Assembly (NCBI GenBank): GCA_031286615.1
Contig: JAITUA010000001.1
Location: forward strand, 1 to 64,000
DNA length: 64,000 nucleotides
Origin: Chryseobacterium sp.
GTDB taxonomy: Bacteria > Bacteroidota > Bacteroidia > Flavobacteriales > Weeksellaceae
Direction of reading: 5' to 3'
Made by a program: the position numbers and the translations under genes. The notes below the pieces were generated by a model that ran no database searches, was not told the DNA's origin, and worked only from the letters and a program-made list of their open reading frames with translations. Positions 9,295-17,304 of this stretch are shown piece after piece. How positions within the stretch are numbered: position 1 is the first letter of the stretch; each line of letters starts with the position of its first letter.

Positions 9295-11235
9295 TTATCC
9301 CTTCACTCCTTTAACCCATTCCTGGAATCTGCCTACCTGTTCCATGATAAAAGATTCATGTTCTTCTTTCTCTTCAGGACGGTTGACCAGAATATGTTCA
9401 AAATAAGTTCCTTTCAATACTTTTCTTATGATACCTTCTCCTAAGAATGGTTTGTAATCATTCAAAGCCTGGGTAGCTTTTAGTAAATGGCGGATATCAT
9501 ACTGTAGCGGATTAATATCCGGAACCTGTTTATTGAGATTTAAAAGTTTGTAAACGGCTATTCTTGCTGTTCTTACAGAACTTTCCATAGTGAATACAAC
9601 ATCATTATTGGTTTCTACAAACTGTCCTACAAGACCTAAATTGGTACATCCTTCAGGAACTACTCTCGGACGGTCTCCCTGCGCTCTCGGCATAAACATA
9701 GAGGTGATATAAGGCATAAATGCAGTACGTACAATTGTATTTTCTATCACGTTATCCAACTGATCTGTTATTCCTAAATGATAGCATAATTCGGCAAGAA
9801 TCTCGTTTCCGGTACATTGAGGCATTGTTTTTTTGATATAATTACCTTCTTTATCCATCAGTAAGGCATATACCCATACCACCAATATATCATCCGGCTG
9901 GGTAGGGAAGTGGGGCTGTCTGTTGCAGGTAAAACTCATTACCCAGTTAGAGTCTGTAATCGTAATGATACCTCCGGTAGCGGTTCTTCCGGAATAAGGA
10001 TCATTCACACACATTTCTTTTAGTTTCTCAGTAAATGCGGAAGGACGGCACGTTAAAGTTGCAGATTCCCATGAAGATTTTTCAATGTGACTGCAGAATT
10101 TTTCAGGTTTTCCGAACACTTCAGATTTCGCAGCAAGATTTTTCCACAGTTTCCATCCTGCACTTTGTCCGGCGCTGCTGTTGTCTATAGTAACCTCAGG
10201 AACGGTATTGTTGTCTCCGTAAAAAGTACTTTCTGTCATAGATCCGGTTGTCACAATAACATAATCATCTTTACCAATCGGTATTTTTACTTCCTCTCCG
10301 TTTTGTTCAGTAATAATTCCTTCTACTGTTTTTCCTTCTGTATTTATATGGATGTCAAGATCTTTTACCAGAGTATTAAACTGGATTTGCACTCCTTTTT
10401 CAACCAGAAAGTTTTTCAATGGAGTTACATAGGTATCATATTGGTTGTATTTAGGAAATACAAGACATGAAAAGTCTTTCATTCCGTCAATCGCGTGAAG
10501 GAATCTGTGCATATACAGTTTCAGTTCCAATAAGCTATGCCAGTTTTCAAAGGCAAACATAGAACGCCAGAAGAACCAGAAATTACTGTTCAGAAAGGAT
10601 TCTGCAAAATAATCTTCAATCGTAAGATCATCAAGCTCTTCTTTTTTCTTCAACAGCAGCTTTACAATGGCCAGCTGGTCTTTTTTCTCAAGTCCGAATT
10701 TGCTGAAATCCTTGATCTGTCCCTGATTATGAATTAATCTCGCTTTAGAATAATTCGGGTCGTTGTCATTAATAAGACGGTATTCATCCAGTACACTGTA
10801 AGGTGCAGGCAATTCCAGAGCAGGAATATCCTGGAACATATCCCACAGATTTTCATAGGTCATGTCCATTTCCCTTCCTCCACGGATGATATAGCCATCT
10901 TTTGCATTACCAGCACCATCCAGAGATCCACCTTCAACGTTTAGCTGATCGAGGAAAATAATGTTTTTGCCCGGGACACTTCCGTCACGGATGAAATAGT
11001 AAGCTGCCGACATTCCGGCAATTCCGCTTCCTACAATATAGATTTTACTGTTTTCGTAAGACTGTAAAGGAATTCCTTTATTACGTTGATAATTTCCGAT
11101 CTGGTCGGAGAAAGGCATTGTTTTTTCAGGAGTGTTAATCTGAACTTCTTTACTTGAATCCGGTTCGTGATTTACTTTTCCAAACTGGTCAGAGGCATTT
11201 AAAACGTTGTCGAATTTTGAATTGATCGTACTCAT
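9295..11235 (-). CDS. ohyA: Oleate hydratase (FAD-dependent)
   Basis: The 646-residue protein is a full-length member of the myosin-cross-reactive-antigen family, which adds water to the cis-9 double bond of oleic and related fatty acids. The dinucleotide motif [10 protein letters not shown] lies near residues 68-77, followed by the family block [22 protein letters not shown], and the C-terminal helical region is complete. The family protects against antimicrobial unsaturated fatty acids. An AraC-family gene lies 89 bases upstream on the same strand and is a natural candidate regulator, though this is inferred from position only. Confidence 0.93.
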   Translation of the reverse strand: MSTINSKFDNVLNASDQFGKVNHEPDSSKEVQINTPEKTMPFSDQIGNYQRNKGIPLQSYENSKIYIVGSGIAGMSAAYYFIRDGSVPGKNIIFLDQLNVEGGSLDGAGNAKDGYIIRGGREMDMTYENLWDMFQDIPALELPAPYSVLDEYRLINDNDPNYSKARLIHNQGQIKDFSKFGLEKKDQLAIVKLLLKKKEELDDLTIEDYFAESFLNSNFWFFWRSMFAFENWHSLLELKLYMHRFLHAIDGMKDFSCLVFPKYNQYDTYVTPLKNFLVEKGVQIQFNTLVKDLDIHINTEGKTVEGIITEQNGEEVKIPIGKDDYVIVTTGSMTESTFYGDNNTVPEVTIDNSSAGQSAGWKLWKNLAAKSEVFGKPEKFCSHIEKSSWESATLTCRPSAFTEKLKEMCVNDPYSGRTATGGIITITDSNWVMSFTCNRQPHFPTQPDDILVVWVYALLMDKEGNYIKKTMPQCTGNEILAELCYHLGITDQLDNVIENTIVRTAFMPYITSMFMPRAQGDRPRVVPEGCTNLGLVGQFVETNNDVVFTMESSVRTARIAVYKLLNLNKQVPDINPLQYDIRHLLKATQALNDYKPFLGEGIIRKVLKGTYFEHILVNRPEEKEEHESFIMEQVGRFQEWVKGVKG

Positions 11236-11324
11236 CTTTTATTGTTTTTAATTAACAGTATAAAGGTACCTCTATTCAAAAAGCAATATATATCCCCAAT
11301 TTCAGAATTATTATCCCCAAATTC

Positions 11325-12203
11325 TCATGACTGTATATTTTCTTTATTTCTGTACTCTGAAGGAGAGAGGGCAGTATGTTTTTTGAAAAAACGTCCGAAC
11401 GCAGAAGCTGAATTAAACTGAAGTTCAAATGCGATCTCTGAAATTGTAATATCAGAATTCCCAAGCATGACGTAAGCTTCTTTTAGCAAAGTTTCATCAA
11501 TAACCTCATGAGGTGTTTTTCCACTTGATTTTTTAATAATTTCTATAAGATATTTATTAGAAACATGAAGTTGATCCGCATAAAACTGAACCGTTCGCTG
11601 CTGCCTGATGTTTTCCCTGATCAGTTTGCTGAATTTTAGATAAAGGTCTTTTTTTCCATCCTCTTTTCCCGGAGTTGAAGAATTCTCCTGATCCATAATC
11701 TCAGCGGTTTCCAACAGCAGATTGAAAATAATAGTTCTGATAATCTCATCTGTAAATTTACCCTGCTTCTTCGATTTTTTGTCAAGATAATCCAGAAGGT
11801 TCTGGAGTAAAGAAGAATTTTTTGAAGTCGTTTTTACAATACTGTAAGACCCTTTGGAGAAAAGATTCATTTTCTCAATGATAAAAGGATTGGAAATATT
11901 TTTAATCAGAAAATTCTTGTCAAAGAACAAAAGTTTCATAGTGAAGTCTTCACTGGTCTTTCCAAACTTTACAATGGTGGAAGGGGCAGCCATAAGAAAA
12001 CTGTGTGCATCTACTTTATATTTCTGACGGTCTATCTCAATATTGATTTCTCCTGCAGTACAGATGCACAGCGCATAATAATCCATTCTGAAAGGAGCTT
12101 TAGGAAACTCAAAAATGGGTTTTCCGGAAGAAATATAGTATGATTGCCGGCAGTCAATACTGTAAAAGGATAGCGTATCATGTAAATTCTCGTAGGTTAC
12201 CAT
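11325..12203 (-). CDS. AraC-family transcriptional regulator
   Basis: The 292-residue protein has an N-terminal cupin-like sensing region (about 20-150) and a C-terminal double helix-turn-helix (about 195-288), including ADQLHVSNKYLIEIIKKSSG and the second helix pair ending FGRFFKKHTALSPSEYR, the AraC signature. It lies 89 bases upstream of ohyA and divergent from the MFS transporter, so it could control either. The ligand is unknown. Confidence 0.87.
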   Translation of the reverse strand: MVTYENLHDTLSFYSIDCRQSYYISSGKPIFEFPKAPFRMDYYALCICTAGEINIEIDRQKYKVDAHSFLMAAPSTIVKFGKTSEDFTMKLLFFDKNFLIKNISNPFIIEKMNLFSKGSYSIVKTTSKNSSLLQNLLDYLDKKSKKQGKFTDEIIRTIIFNLLLETAEIMDQENSSTPGKEDGKKDLYLKFSKLIRENIRQQRTVQFYADQLHVSNKYLIEIIKKSSGKTPHEVIDETLLKEAYVMLGNSDITISEIAFELQFNSASAFGRFFKKHTALSPSEYRNKENIQS

Positions 12204-12409
12204 TCTTACGTATTGGTTAAATTTTTATTGTGTTTCTAAGTAGTCTTAGTAAAAAACACCTGTTGTTACTGCAATTTACGATTTTTATAAAAGTTTCTGG
12301 TTTTTATAGATTAAATAAACTGTTTTTTCAGGATAAAGTTTTTTGTCTGTTTTGTGGAGGTTATTTATAAAAATAGGGTTTAAACAAGGACTTTTGGGTT
12401 ATTTTTATC

Positions 12410-12417
12410 TAATTTTG
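12410..12417 (+). promoter_or_regulatory. -7 promoter element of the MFS gene
   Basis: TAATTTTG matches TAnnTTTG and ends 28 bases before the GTG start of the transporter. No well-spaced -33 TTG is present. Confidence 0.42.
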
Positions 12418-12445
12418 CACTTTCAAATTTCCCCAAAATATTATT

Positions 12446-13684
12446 GTGAGACTAATTAACGTATATACGAGTTCTTTTAAAGGACTCTCGCAGGAGAGTT
12501 GGATGCTGGCGTTGGTAATGCTCATCAACAGGGCTGGTTCTATGGTACTTCCTTTTCTGGGAGTTTACATGACTAATCATTTACATTTCAGTATTGAAAA
12601 TTCAGGAATTGTACTGAGCTTTTTTGGAATAGGTTCGGTGATCGGATCATGGCTGGGAGGGATGATTACGGATAAAATAGGTGAATACAGGGTACAAAGT
12701 CTGAGCTTGCTTCTCAGTGTTCCTTTATTTTGTTTAATTCCGCTTTTCACAACAGAAGCAGGATTGGCGGGGATTATTCTGGCTCAAAGTATTGTAAGTG
12801 AAACCTTCCGTCCGGCAAACTCCGTGGCAATTACCAAATATGCAAAGCCTGAAAATATAACCCGGGCTTTTTCACTGAACAGAATGGCCGTCAATCTTGG
12901 ATTTTCTATCGGGCCTGCATTAGGAGGTATTTTATCTGCTATTTCTTATGAATTTCTGTTTTTCAGTAATGCACTGGCTGCTTTACTGGCAGGACTGATG
13001 TATATCTGGTTCTTTAAAGACCGTGCACGATTAGCCAAACAGCAGGCGAAAAAGGTAAAAAAAGCCATTGTCATTAAAAAAGAAAGTTCTCCATACCGTG
13101 ATGGTAAATTTTTGATTTACTGTATATTCTGTATGTTGTTTTCAATATGTTTCTTTCAGTTGTTCAGTACGCTGACGATATTTTATAAAGATACAGCGCA
13201 TATGAGCCAGCAAAATATTGGATATATTCTCGGATATAGCGGTTTTTTGATTGTATTGCTTGAAATGGGACTGGTACAGATCGCAGAGAAGTATTTTACT
13301 TTAGCTTTTACCATGCTTATCGGGACTTTCCTGTGTGGAATTTCTTATGCAATGCTGGCTTTCGATTATAGTATGATTACCCTTGTGCTGTCTATGACAT
13401 TACTTTGTGTGGGAGAAATATGGACCCTTCCTTTTATGTCAACCATTACAGCATTACGTTCAGGAGAGAATAATAAAGGTGCTTATATGGGATTGAATGG
13501 AATGTCTTTTTCTATAGCATTCATCATTACACCTTACATAGGAACATTGATTGCTGAAAAATTAGGTTTCAGTATCCTTTGGATTGGAACTGGAGTATTG
13601 GCTGTAGCTATTGCTGTCGGCTTTTACTTTATCATTCCATGGCTGCTTAAGGATAAAAATAAAATTGAAGATGAATTGATATAA
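12446..13684 (+). CDS. MFS transporter
   Basis: The 412-residue integral membrane protein has about 12 hydrophobic segments and the MFS loop 2-3 motif as GGMITDKIGEYR (about 72-83). The start is GTG at 12446. No in-frame ATG gives a longer protein, and the N-terminal segment MRLINVYTSSFKGLSQESW is needed before the first membrane helix. The substrate is unknown; drug or metabolite export is typical of the subfamily. It is divergent from the AraC gene and convergent with the YpdA-like gene. Confidence 0.85.
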   Translation: MRLINVYTSSFKGLSQESWMLALVMLINRAGSMVLPFLGVYMTNHLHFSIENSGIVLSFFGIGSVIGSWLGGMITDKIGEYRVQSLSLLLSVPLFCLIPLFTTEAGLAGIILAQSIVSETFRPANSVAITKYAKPENITRAFSLNRMAVNLGFSIGPALGGILSAISYEFLFFSNALAALLAGLMYIWFFKDRARLAKQQAKKVKKAIVIKKESSPYRDGKFLIYCIFCMLFSICFFQLFSTLTIFYKDTAHMSQQNIGYILGYSGFLIVLLEMGLVQIAEKYFTLAFTMLIGTFLCGISYAMLAFDYSMITLVLSMTLLCVGEIWTLPFMSTITALRSGENNKGAYMGLNGMSFSIAFIITPYIGTLIAEKLGFSILWIGTGVLAVAIAVGFYFIIPWLLKDKNKIEDELI

Positions 13685-13707
13685 ATTCTTAAATCAGTTT
13701 AAAAAAT

Positions 13708-13747
13708 AAAGCTTCGGGCAATTTCGTAGAAATTGCCCGAAGCTTTT
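13708..13747. terminator. Bidirectional terminator between MFS and YpdA-like genes
   Basis: A 17-bp stem (arms 13708-13724 and 13730-13746) with loop CGTAG has A-rich and T-rich flanks on either side and serves two convergent genes. Its arms begin AAGCTTCGGGC, as do those of the hairpin at 40281-40318. Confidence 0.88.
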
Positions 13748-13769
13748 ACAATATATTAGTTGCTTAATA

Positions 13770-14735
13770 TTAAGATCTGGAAAGAATGGAATTGATAATC
13801 ATATTGGCATGAATTCTTGAGTTTTCAATAAACCAGAGATGAGTATCTTTTCCTCCACACACCACTCCCGCAAGATAAAGGTTCGGAATATTGGTTTCCA
13901 TCGTTTCAGGATTATAAATCGGGTTCAGGCAGTCTCCGTTGAGTTCAATACCGGAATTTCTCAGAAAATCAAAATCAGGAAGATAACCCGTCATGGCCAG
14001 CACAAAATCATTATCAATTTCGTGATTTTCTCCGTGTCCATCTTTAAAAACAACTGTATTTTCCTTAATTTCGATCATTTCAGCATTAAAATGAGCCTTA
14101 ATGCTGCCCTCTGCAATTCTGTTTTCTATATCCGGTTTTACCCAATATTTTACGCTTTTGGAAATCTCGGAATGACGAACAATCATAGTTACTTCAGCTC
14201 CTTTTCTATACGTTTCCAAAGCCGCATCTACAGCAGAATTACTTGATCCTACAACTACTATTTTCTGTTTTGCATAAGGGTAAGGTTCTGTATAATAATG
14301 CTTGACCTTTGGAAGGTTTTCGCCGGGAATATTCATCAGATTGGGAATGTCATAGAATCCGGTAGCAATCACCAGATTTTTAGCAAGATAAGTTGCTTTG
14401 CTTGTTTTTATCTCAAATAGGTCACTGCTTTTGGAAACACCCAGCACTTTTTCATACAGATTGATGTTAAGCTTTTTTTGTCGGGCAATTCCTTGATAAT
14501 ATTCCAGCGCCTCCTGTCTTCCCGGTTTGGGAGCAGTGGAAATAAATGGAATTTCATCAATTTCCAGATTTTCTGCAGTAGAGAAAAATCGCATATATAA
14601 AGGATAATTGTAAAGAGAGTTGACAATGGTTCCTTTTTCTATGATTAAATGACTAAGATTATTTTTTTTGGCTTCAAGGGCACAGTTCAAACCGATAGGG
14701 CCGGCCCCGATAATGAGAATATCGAACATTTCCAT
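13770..14735 (-). CDS. YpdA-like FAD/NAD(P)-dependent oxidoreductase
   Basis: The 321-residue protein is related to YpdA/Bdr, the putative bacillithiol disulfide reductase. The FAD motif GAGPIG lies at 10-15 and a second NAD(P)-binding motif VVGSSNSAVDAAL near 170-182. In the staphylococcal enzyme a conserved cysteine sits in GGGPCG; here that position is Ile14, so the thiol chemistry may differ or use another residue. A perfect -7 box ends four bases before the ATG, so the mRNA may be leaderless. Confidence 0.78.
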   Translation of the reverse strand: MEMFDILIIGAGPIGLNCALEAKKNNLSHLIIEKGTIVNSLYNYPLYMRFFSTAENLEIDEIPFISTAPKPGRQEALEYYQGIARQKKLNINLYEKVLGVSKSSDLFEIKTSKATYLAKNLVIATGFYDIPNLMNIPGENLPKVKHYYTEPYPYAKQKIVVVGSSNSAVDAALETYRKGAEVTMIVRHSEISKSVKYWVKPDIENRIAEGSIKAHFNAEMIEIKENTVVFKDGHGENHEIDNDFVLAMTGYLPDFDFLRNSGIELNGDCLNPIYNPETMETNIPNLYLAGVVCGGKDTHLWFIENSRIHANMIINSILSRS

Positions 14736-14739
14736 CTAA

Positions 14740-14747
14740 CAAATGTA
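14740..14747 (-). promoter_or_regulatory. -7 promoter element directly before the YpdA-like start
   Basis: On the minus strand the box reads TACATTTG, a full TAnnTTTG match, with only four bases between it and the ATG. Transcription would begin at or next to the start codon. Confidence 0.42.
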
Positions 14748-14866
14748 CGATGTAATTTTTAAAATGAGAAGCTATAACCTATCAACTCTCATAGTCTTTA
14801 TCTCTTTATATCATTTACCGCTTGGCATCAGTTTTGGTGCTTTTAATGAATTGCAAAATTAAAAAT

Positions 14867-15508
14867 ATGAGAAAATTACTTATTCCATTGGTTGTTTTAA
14901 GTCTGGTTGTAGCCTGTAAAAAAGAGGCTGGAAAACCCGTTCCTAATGTGATAGATTCCATCGCACAAAATAAAACAGACAGTGCAGGTACCGTTCAGAA
15001 TATTGTGAATAAAGAAGCTGTTTTGAAGCAAACCAATGATGAGGTTTTGAAAGCTCTGAAAAATAAAGATTATACCAGTTTTGCAGCCTTGATCCATCCT
15101 GAAAAAGGAATCCGTTTTTCGATGTATGCTTTTGTAGATATAAAAGGAGACAAGCATTTTTCTAAAGCAGATTTTGAAAAATATCAGCCTACCAAAACAC
15201 TGTTTACCTGGGGAGCACACGATGGCTCAGGAGATCCTTATAAGGCAACGGTCAATGATTATCTTGGTAAATGGGTTTTTTCTAAAGATTTTACTGCATC
15301 CCAATATTCACTGAATAAATTCATTGGCGGAGGTAATTCACTGAATAATTTAAAGGAAATTTATCCTAAAGATAACTTCACCGAAAACTACATCAAGGGA
15401 ACTGAAAAAAATGGCGAAATGGATTGGAAAACACTTCGTTTTGTATTTGAGGAATTTCAGGGGAAATATTACCTGATTGCAGTGGTAAATGACCAATGGA
15501 CAATTTAA
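14867..15508 (+). CDS. Lipoprotein of unknown function
   Basis: The start is placed at ATG 14867, giving 213 residues. The N-terminus MRKLLIPLVVLSLVVAC is a lipoprotein signal peptide with the lipobox VVAC and Cys17. An earlier in-frame start would put 15 extra residues before the signal. The mature part begins KKEAGKPVPN and contains a compact domain (about 60-213) that I do not recognise. It is probably anchored in the outer membrane or periplasm. Confidence 0.75.
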   Translation: MRKLLIPLVVLSLVVACKKEAGKPVPNVIDSIAQNKTDSAGTVQNIVNKEAVLKQTNDEVLKALKNKDYTSFAALIHPEKGIRFSMYAFVDIKGDKHFSKADFEKYQPTKTLFTWGAHDGSGDPYKATVNDYLGKWVFSKDFTASQYSLNKFIGGGNSLNNLKEIYPKDNFTENYIKGTEKNGEMDWKTLRFVFEEFQGKYYLIAVVNDQWTI

Positions 15509-15582
15509 AGTTAGAAGTTAGAAGTTAGAAGTTAGAAGTTGAAGCGGTATGTAAACTTCCAGCTTCCAGCCTCTAACTTCCT
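15509..15582. repeat. Heptanucleotide tandem repeat with inverted tail
   Basis: AGTTAGA occurs four times in perfect tandem (15509-15536) plus a degenerate fifth unit, starting right after the lipoprotein stop. It is followed by a CTTCCAGCTTCCAGC tract and CTCTAACTTC, which can pair back with the repeat. A related CTTCCAGCTTC tract lies at 52245-52255. Slippage-prone copy number is likely. Confidence 0.75.
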
Positions 15583-15591
15583 TTCTTGATA

Positions 15592-16878
15592 TTATAAAAT
15601 TTCAGTCAGTTGACGGGTTAGGTTTTTTCTTGAGAACTGCTCAATATGCTGAGTGTTTTCGAGAAGATTTCCGGTTTTCCAAAGGACAAATTTTTCAAGA
15701 ATAAACTTCTTGACAGTTTCTGTATCCTGATAACTGAAATGCTTTCCTGCCTGGGTTTCTTCCAGAATTTTCGCAACATCAGCTCTATCCGGACCGAATG
15801 ACAGAATCTGTTTTCCTGATGCCAGATATTCAAATATTTTTCCGGGAATGATTCCTTTTGAAGATTCGTTCGGGAAATTGGTAATAAGAAGCAAGTCTGA
15901 GTTCTGCATTTCCTCCACAGCTTTTCCGTGTGCAAGATATCCAAGATTCTGGATATGATTTTTCAGGCTTGAATTTTCTATAGACTGCAGAATTTTATCA
16001 TCTATTCTTCCTACAAATTTCAGTTTAAAATCAGTTGCAAATTCAACATTTTCCTTAACCAGTTCATCAAGTGCTTTCCAAAGATTTTCAGGATTTCTGA
16101 GTTGCTCCAAAACACCGATATAACTTAAGGTAAATGCCTGACCTATTTGTCCTTTTATGCTTTTATCAGAATCACTTTCATCAAATCCGTTCGTAATACA
16201 AACCGCATTGGCTCCTGCTTTCCTGAAGTTTTCTGCATCGGTATAACTTGTAGCCAGAGTGATGTTCGCATTTTTAAATACAGCATTTTCAAGCTGACGG
16301 TGCTTTTTATCTGAGCTTTTAGTTAGTTTCAGATGTTTGTAATAAGAAATTTCTGTCCATGGATCACGGAAATCGGCAATCCATTTCAGGTCAGGTATTT
16401 TATTTTTAAGTCCTAAACCAATCAGATGAAGCGAGTGGGGAGGACCTGAAGTCACAATCGTATCTATTTTATTTTCTTTCAGGTAATTTTCCAGAAACTT
16501 AATAGAAGGTGTTACCCAAAAAACTCTGGCATCAGGAATAAAAAAATTTCCCCTTACCCAGATCGAAAGTTTAGATTTCCAGCTTTGATTTTTTCCTACA
16601 TCAAACTGCCCTGCTTTAAATTTTTTATTGCTTTTATTCAGTTTTTCAGCCAGCTGATAAGGTTCCCAGATTCTGGTTTTTACCATCTCAATATTTTCAG
16701 GAACATCTTTCATCAGCGTTTCGTCCAGCAAAGGATAGCTTGGGTTTTCAGGGGTATAAATGATAGGTTTCCATCCGAAATCCGGCAGATATTTTGCAAA
16801 CTTCAGCCATCTTTGAACACCAGGACCTCCCGCAGGAGGCCAGTAATAGGTGATAATCAATATTTTCTTCTGTTCCAT
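15592..16878 (-). CDS. Glycosyltransferase, GT4-like
   Basis: The 428-residue protein begins KKILIITYYWPPAGGPGVQRWLKFAKYL, the N-terminal Rossmann segment of GT4-type enzymes, and has a C-terminal region with IIPGKIFEYLASGKQIL that matches the sugar-nucleotide-binding E-X7-E-like block. It probably adds a sugar to a surface glycan. The acceptor is unknown. It lies downstream of the GIY-YIG element and the YfhO gene on the same strand. Confidence 0.83.
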   Translation of the reverse strand: MEQKKILIITYYWPPAGGPGVQRWLKFAKYLPDFGWKPIIYTPENPSYPLLDETLMKDVPENIEMVKTRIWEPYQLAEKLNKSNKKFKAGQFDVGKNQSWKSKLSIWVRGNFFIPDARVFWVTPSIKFLENYLKENKIDTIVTSGPPHSLHLIGLGLKNKIPDLKWIADFRDPWTEISYYKHLKLTKSSDKKHRQLENAVFKNANITLATSYTDAENFRKAGANAVCITNGFDESDSDKSIKGQIGQAFTLSYIGVLEQLRNPENLWKALDELVKENVEFATDFKLKFVGRIDDKILQSIENSSLKNHIQNLGYLAHGKAVEEMQNSDLLLITNFPNESSKGIIPGKIFEYLASGKQILSFGPDRADVAKILEETQAGKHFSYQDTETVKKFILEKFVLWKTGNLLENTQHIEQFSRKNLTRQLTEIL

Positions 16879-16890
16879 TTTTTTATTTCT

Positions 16891-17285
16891 ATGTCATTCT
16901 GAACGAAGCGGAGCGCAGTGAAGAATCTCATTCTATCTCTTCATTAAGAAATTTCCAATCTTGATTGAATTCTTTAATTAAGTTTTCTTTCTTTTGTCTG
17001 GTCCAGCCTTTTATTTGCTTTTCCCACTTTATTGCTGTCTCAATGTCATTAAAATGTTCAAAATATATTAAATAAAAACATTTGTATTTTGAAGTGAAAC
17101 TCTTTTCAATAGCTTCTGGATTTTTATGCCAATATAATCAGTTCTTTAAATCGTTGGTAACTCCTATGTATAATACTGTTTTTATTTTATTAGTCAGTAT
17201 ATAGACATAATAATTATGTGTACCTAACGTTTTCATGTTTGATTTTGAGATTCTTCATTACGCTATGCTTCATTCAGAATGACAT
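16891..17285. mobile_element. Inverted-repeat-bounded element carrying a broken GIY-YIG gene
   Basis: The 40-bp segment 16891-16930 and the reverse complement of 17246-17285 agree at 35 of 40 positions, starting with ATGTCATTCTGAA and ending with GAAGAATCTCA. They bracket one reading frame, the GIY-YIG pseudogene, whose TGA stop lies inside the left repeat. GTCATTCTGA...GAAGAATCTCA motifs are abundant dispersed repeats in Bacteroidota. I infer a small element or repeat cassette inserted between the YfhO and glycosyltransferase genes. No target duplication or transposase was recognised. Confidence 0.6.
16928..17236 (-). pseudogene. GIY-YIG nuclease-family gene with an internal stop
   Basis: The frame from ATG 17236 to TGA 16928 would encode 102 residues of the single-domain GIY-YIG family: YYVYILTNK, then VLYIGVTNDLK, then a C-terminal block with KQIKGWTRQKKENLIKEFN. 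Codon 33 (17138-17140) is TGA, just after NDLKN, where homologues usually carry arginine or another residue, so one base change has broken the gene. The rest of the frame is intact, which points to a recent event, a sequencing error or recoding. It is bracketed by 40-bp inverted repeats. Confidence 0.85.
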
Positions 17286-17304
17286 TGCGCAATATTATAT
17301 TATT

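Noticed and set aside
14766-14864. 32-codon plus-strand frame before the lipoprotein gene
   Set aside because: Overlaps the probable regulatory region and has no recognisable features.
15509-15582. CRISPR-like array
   Set aside because: The units are seven bases in direct tandem with no spacers.
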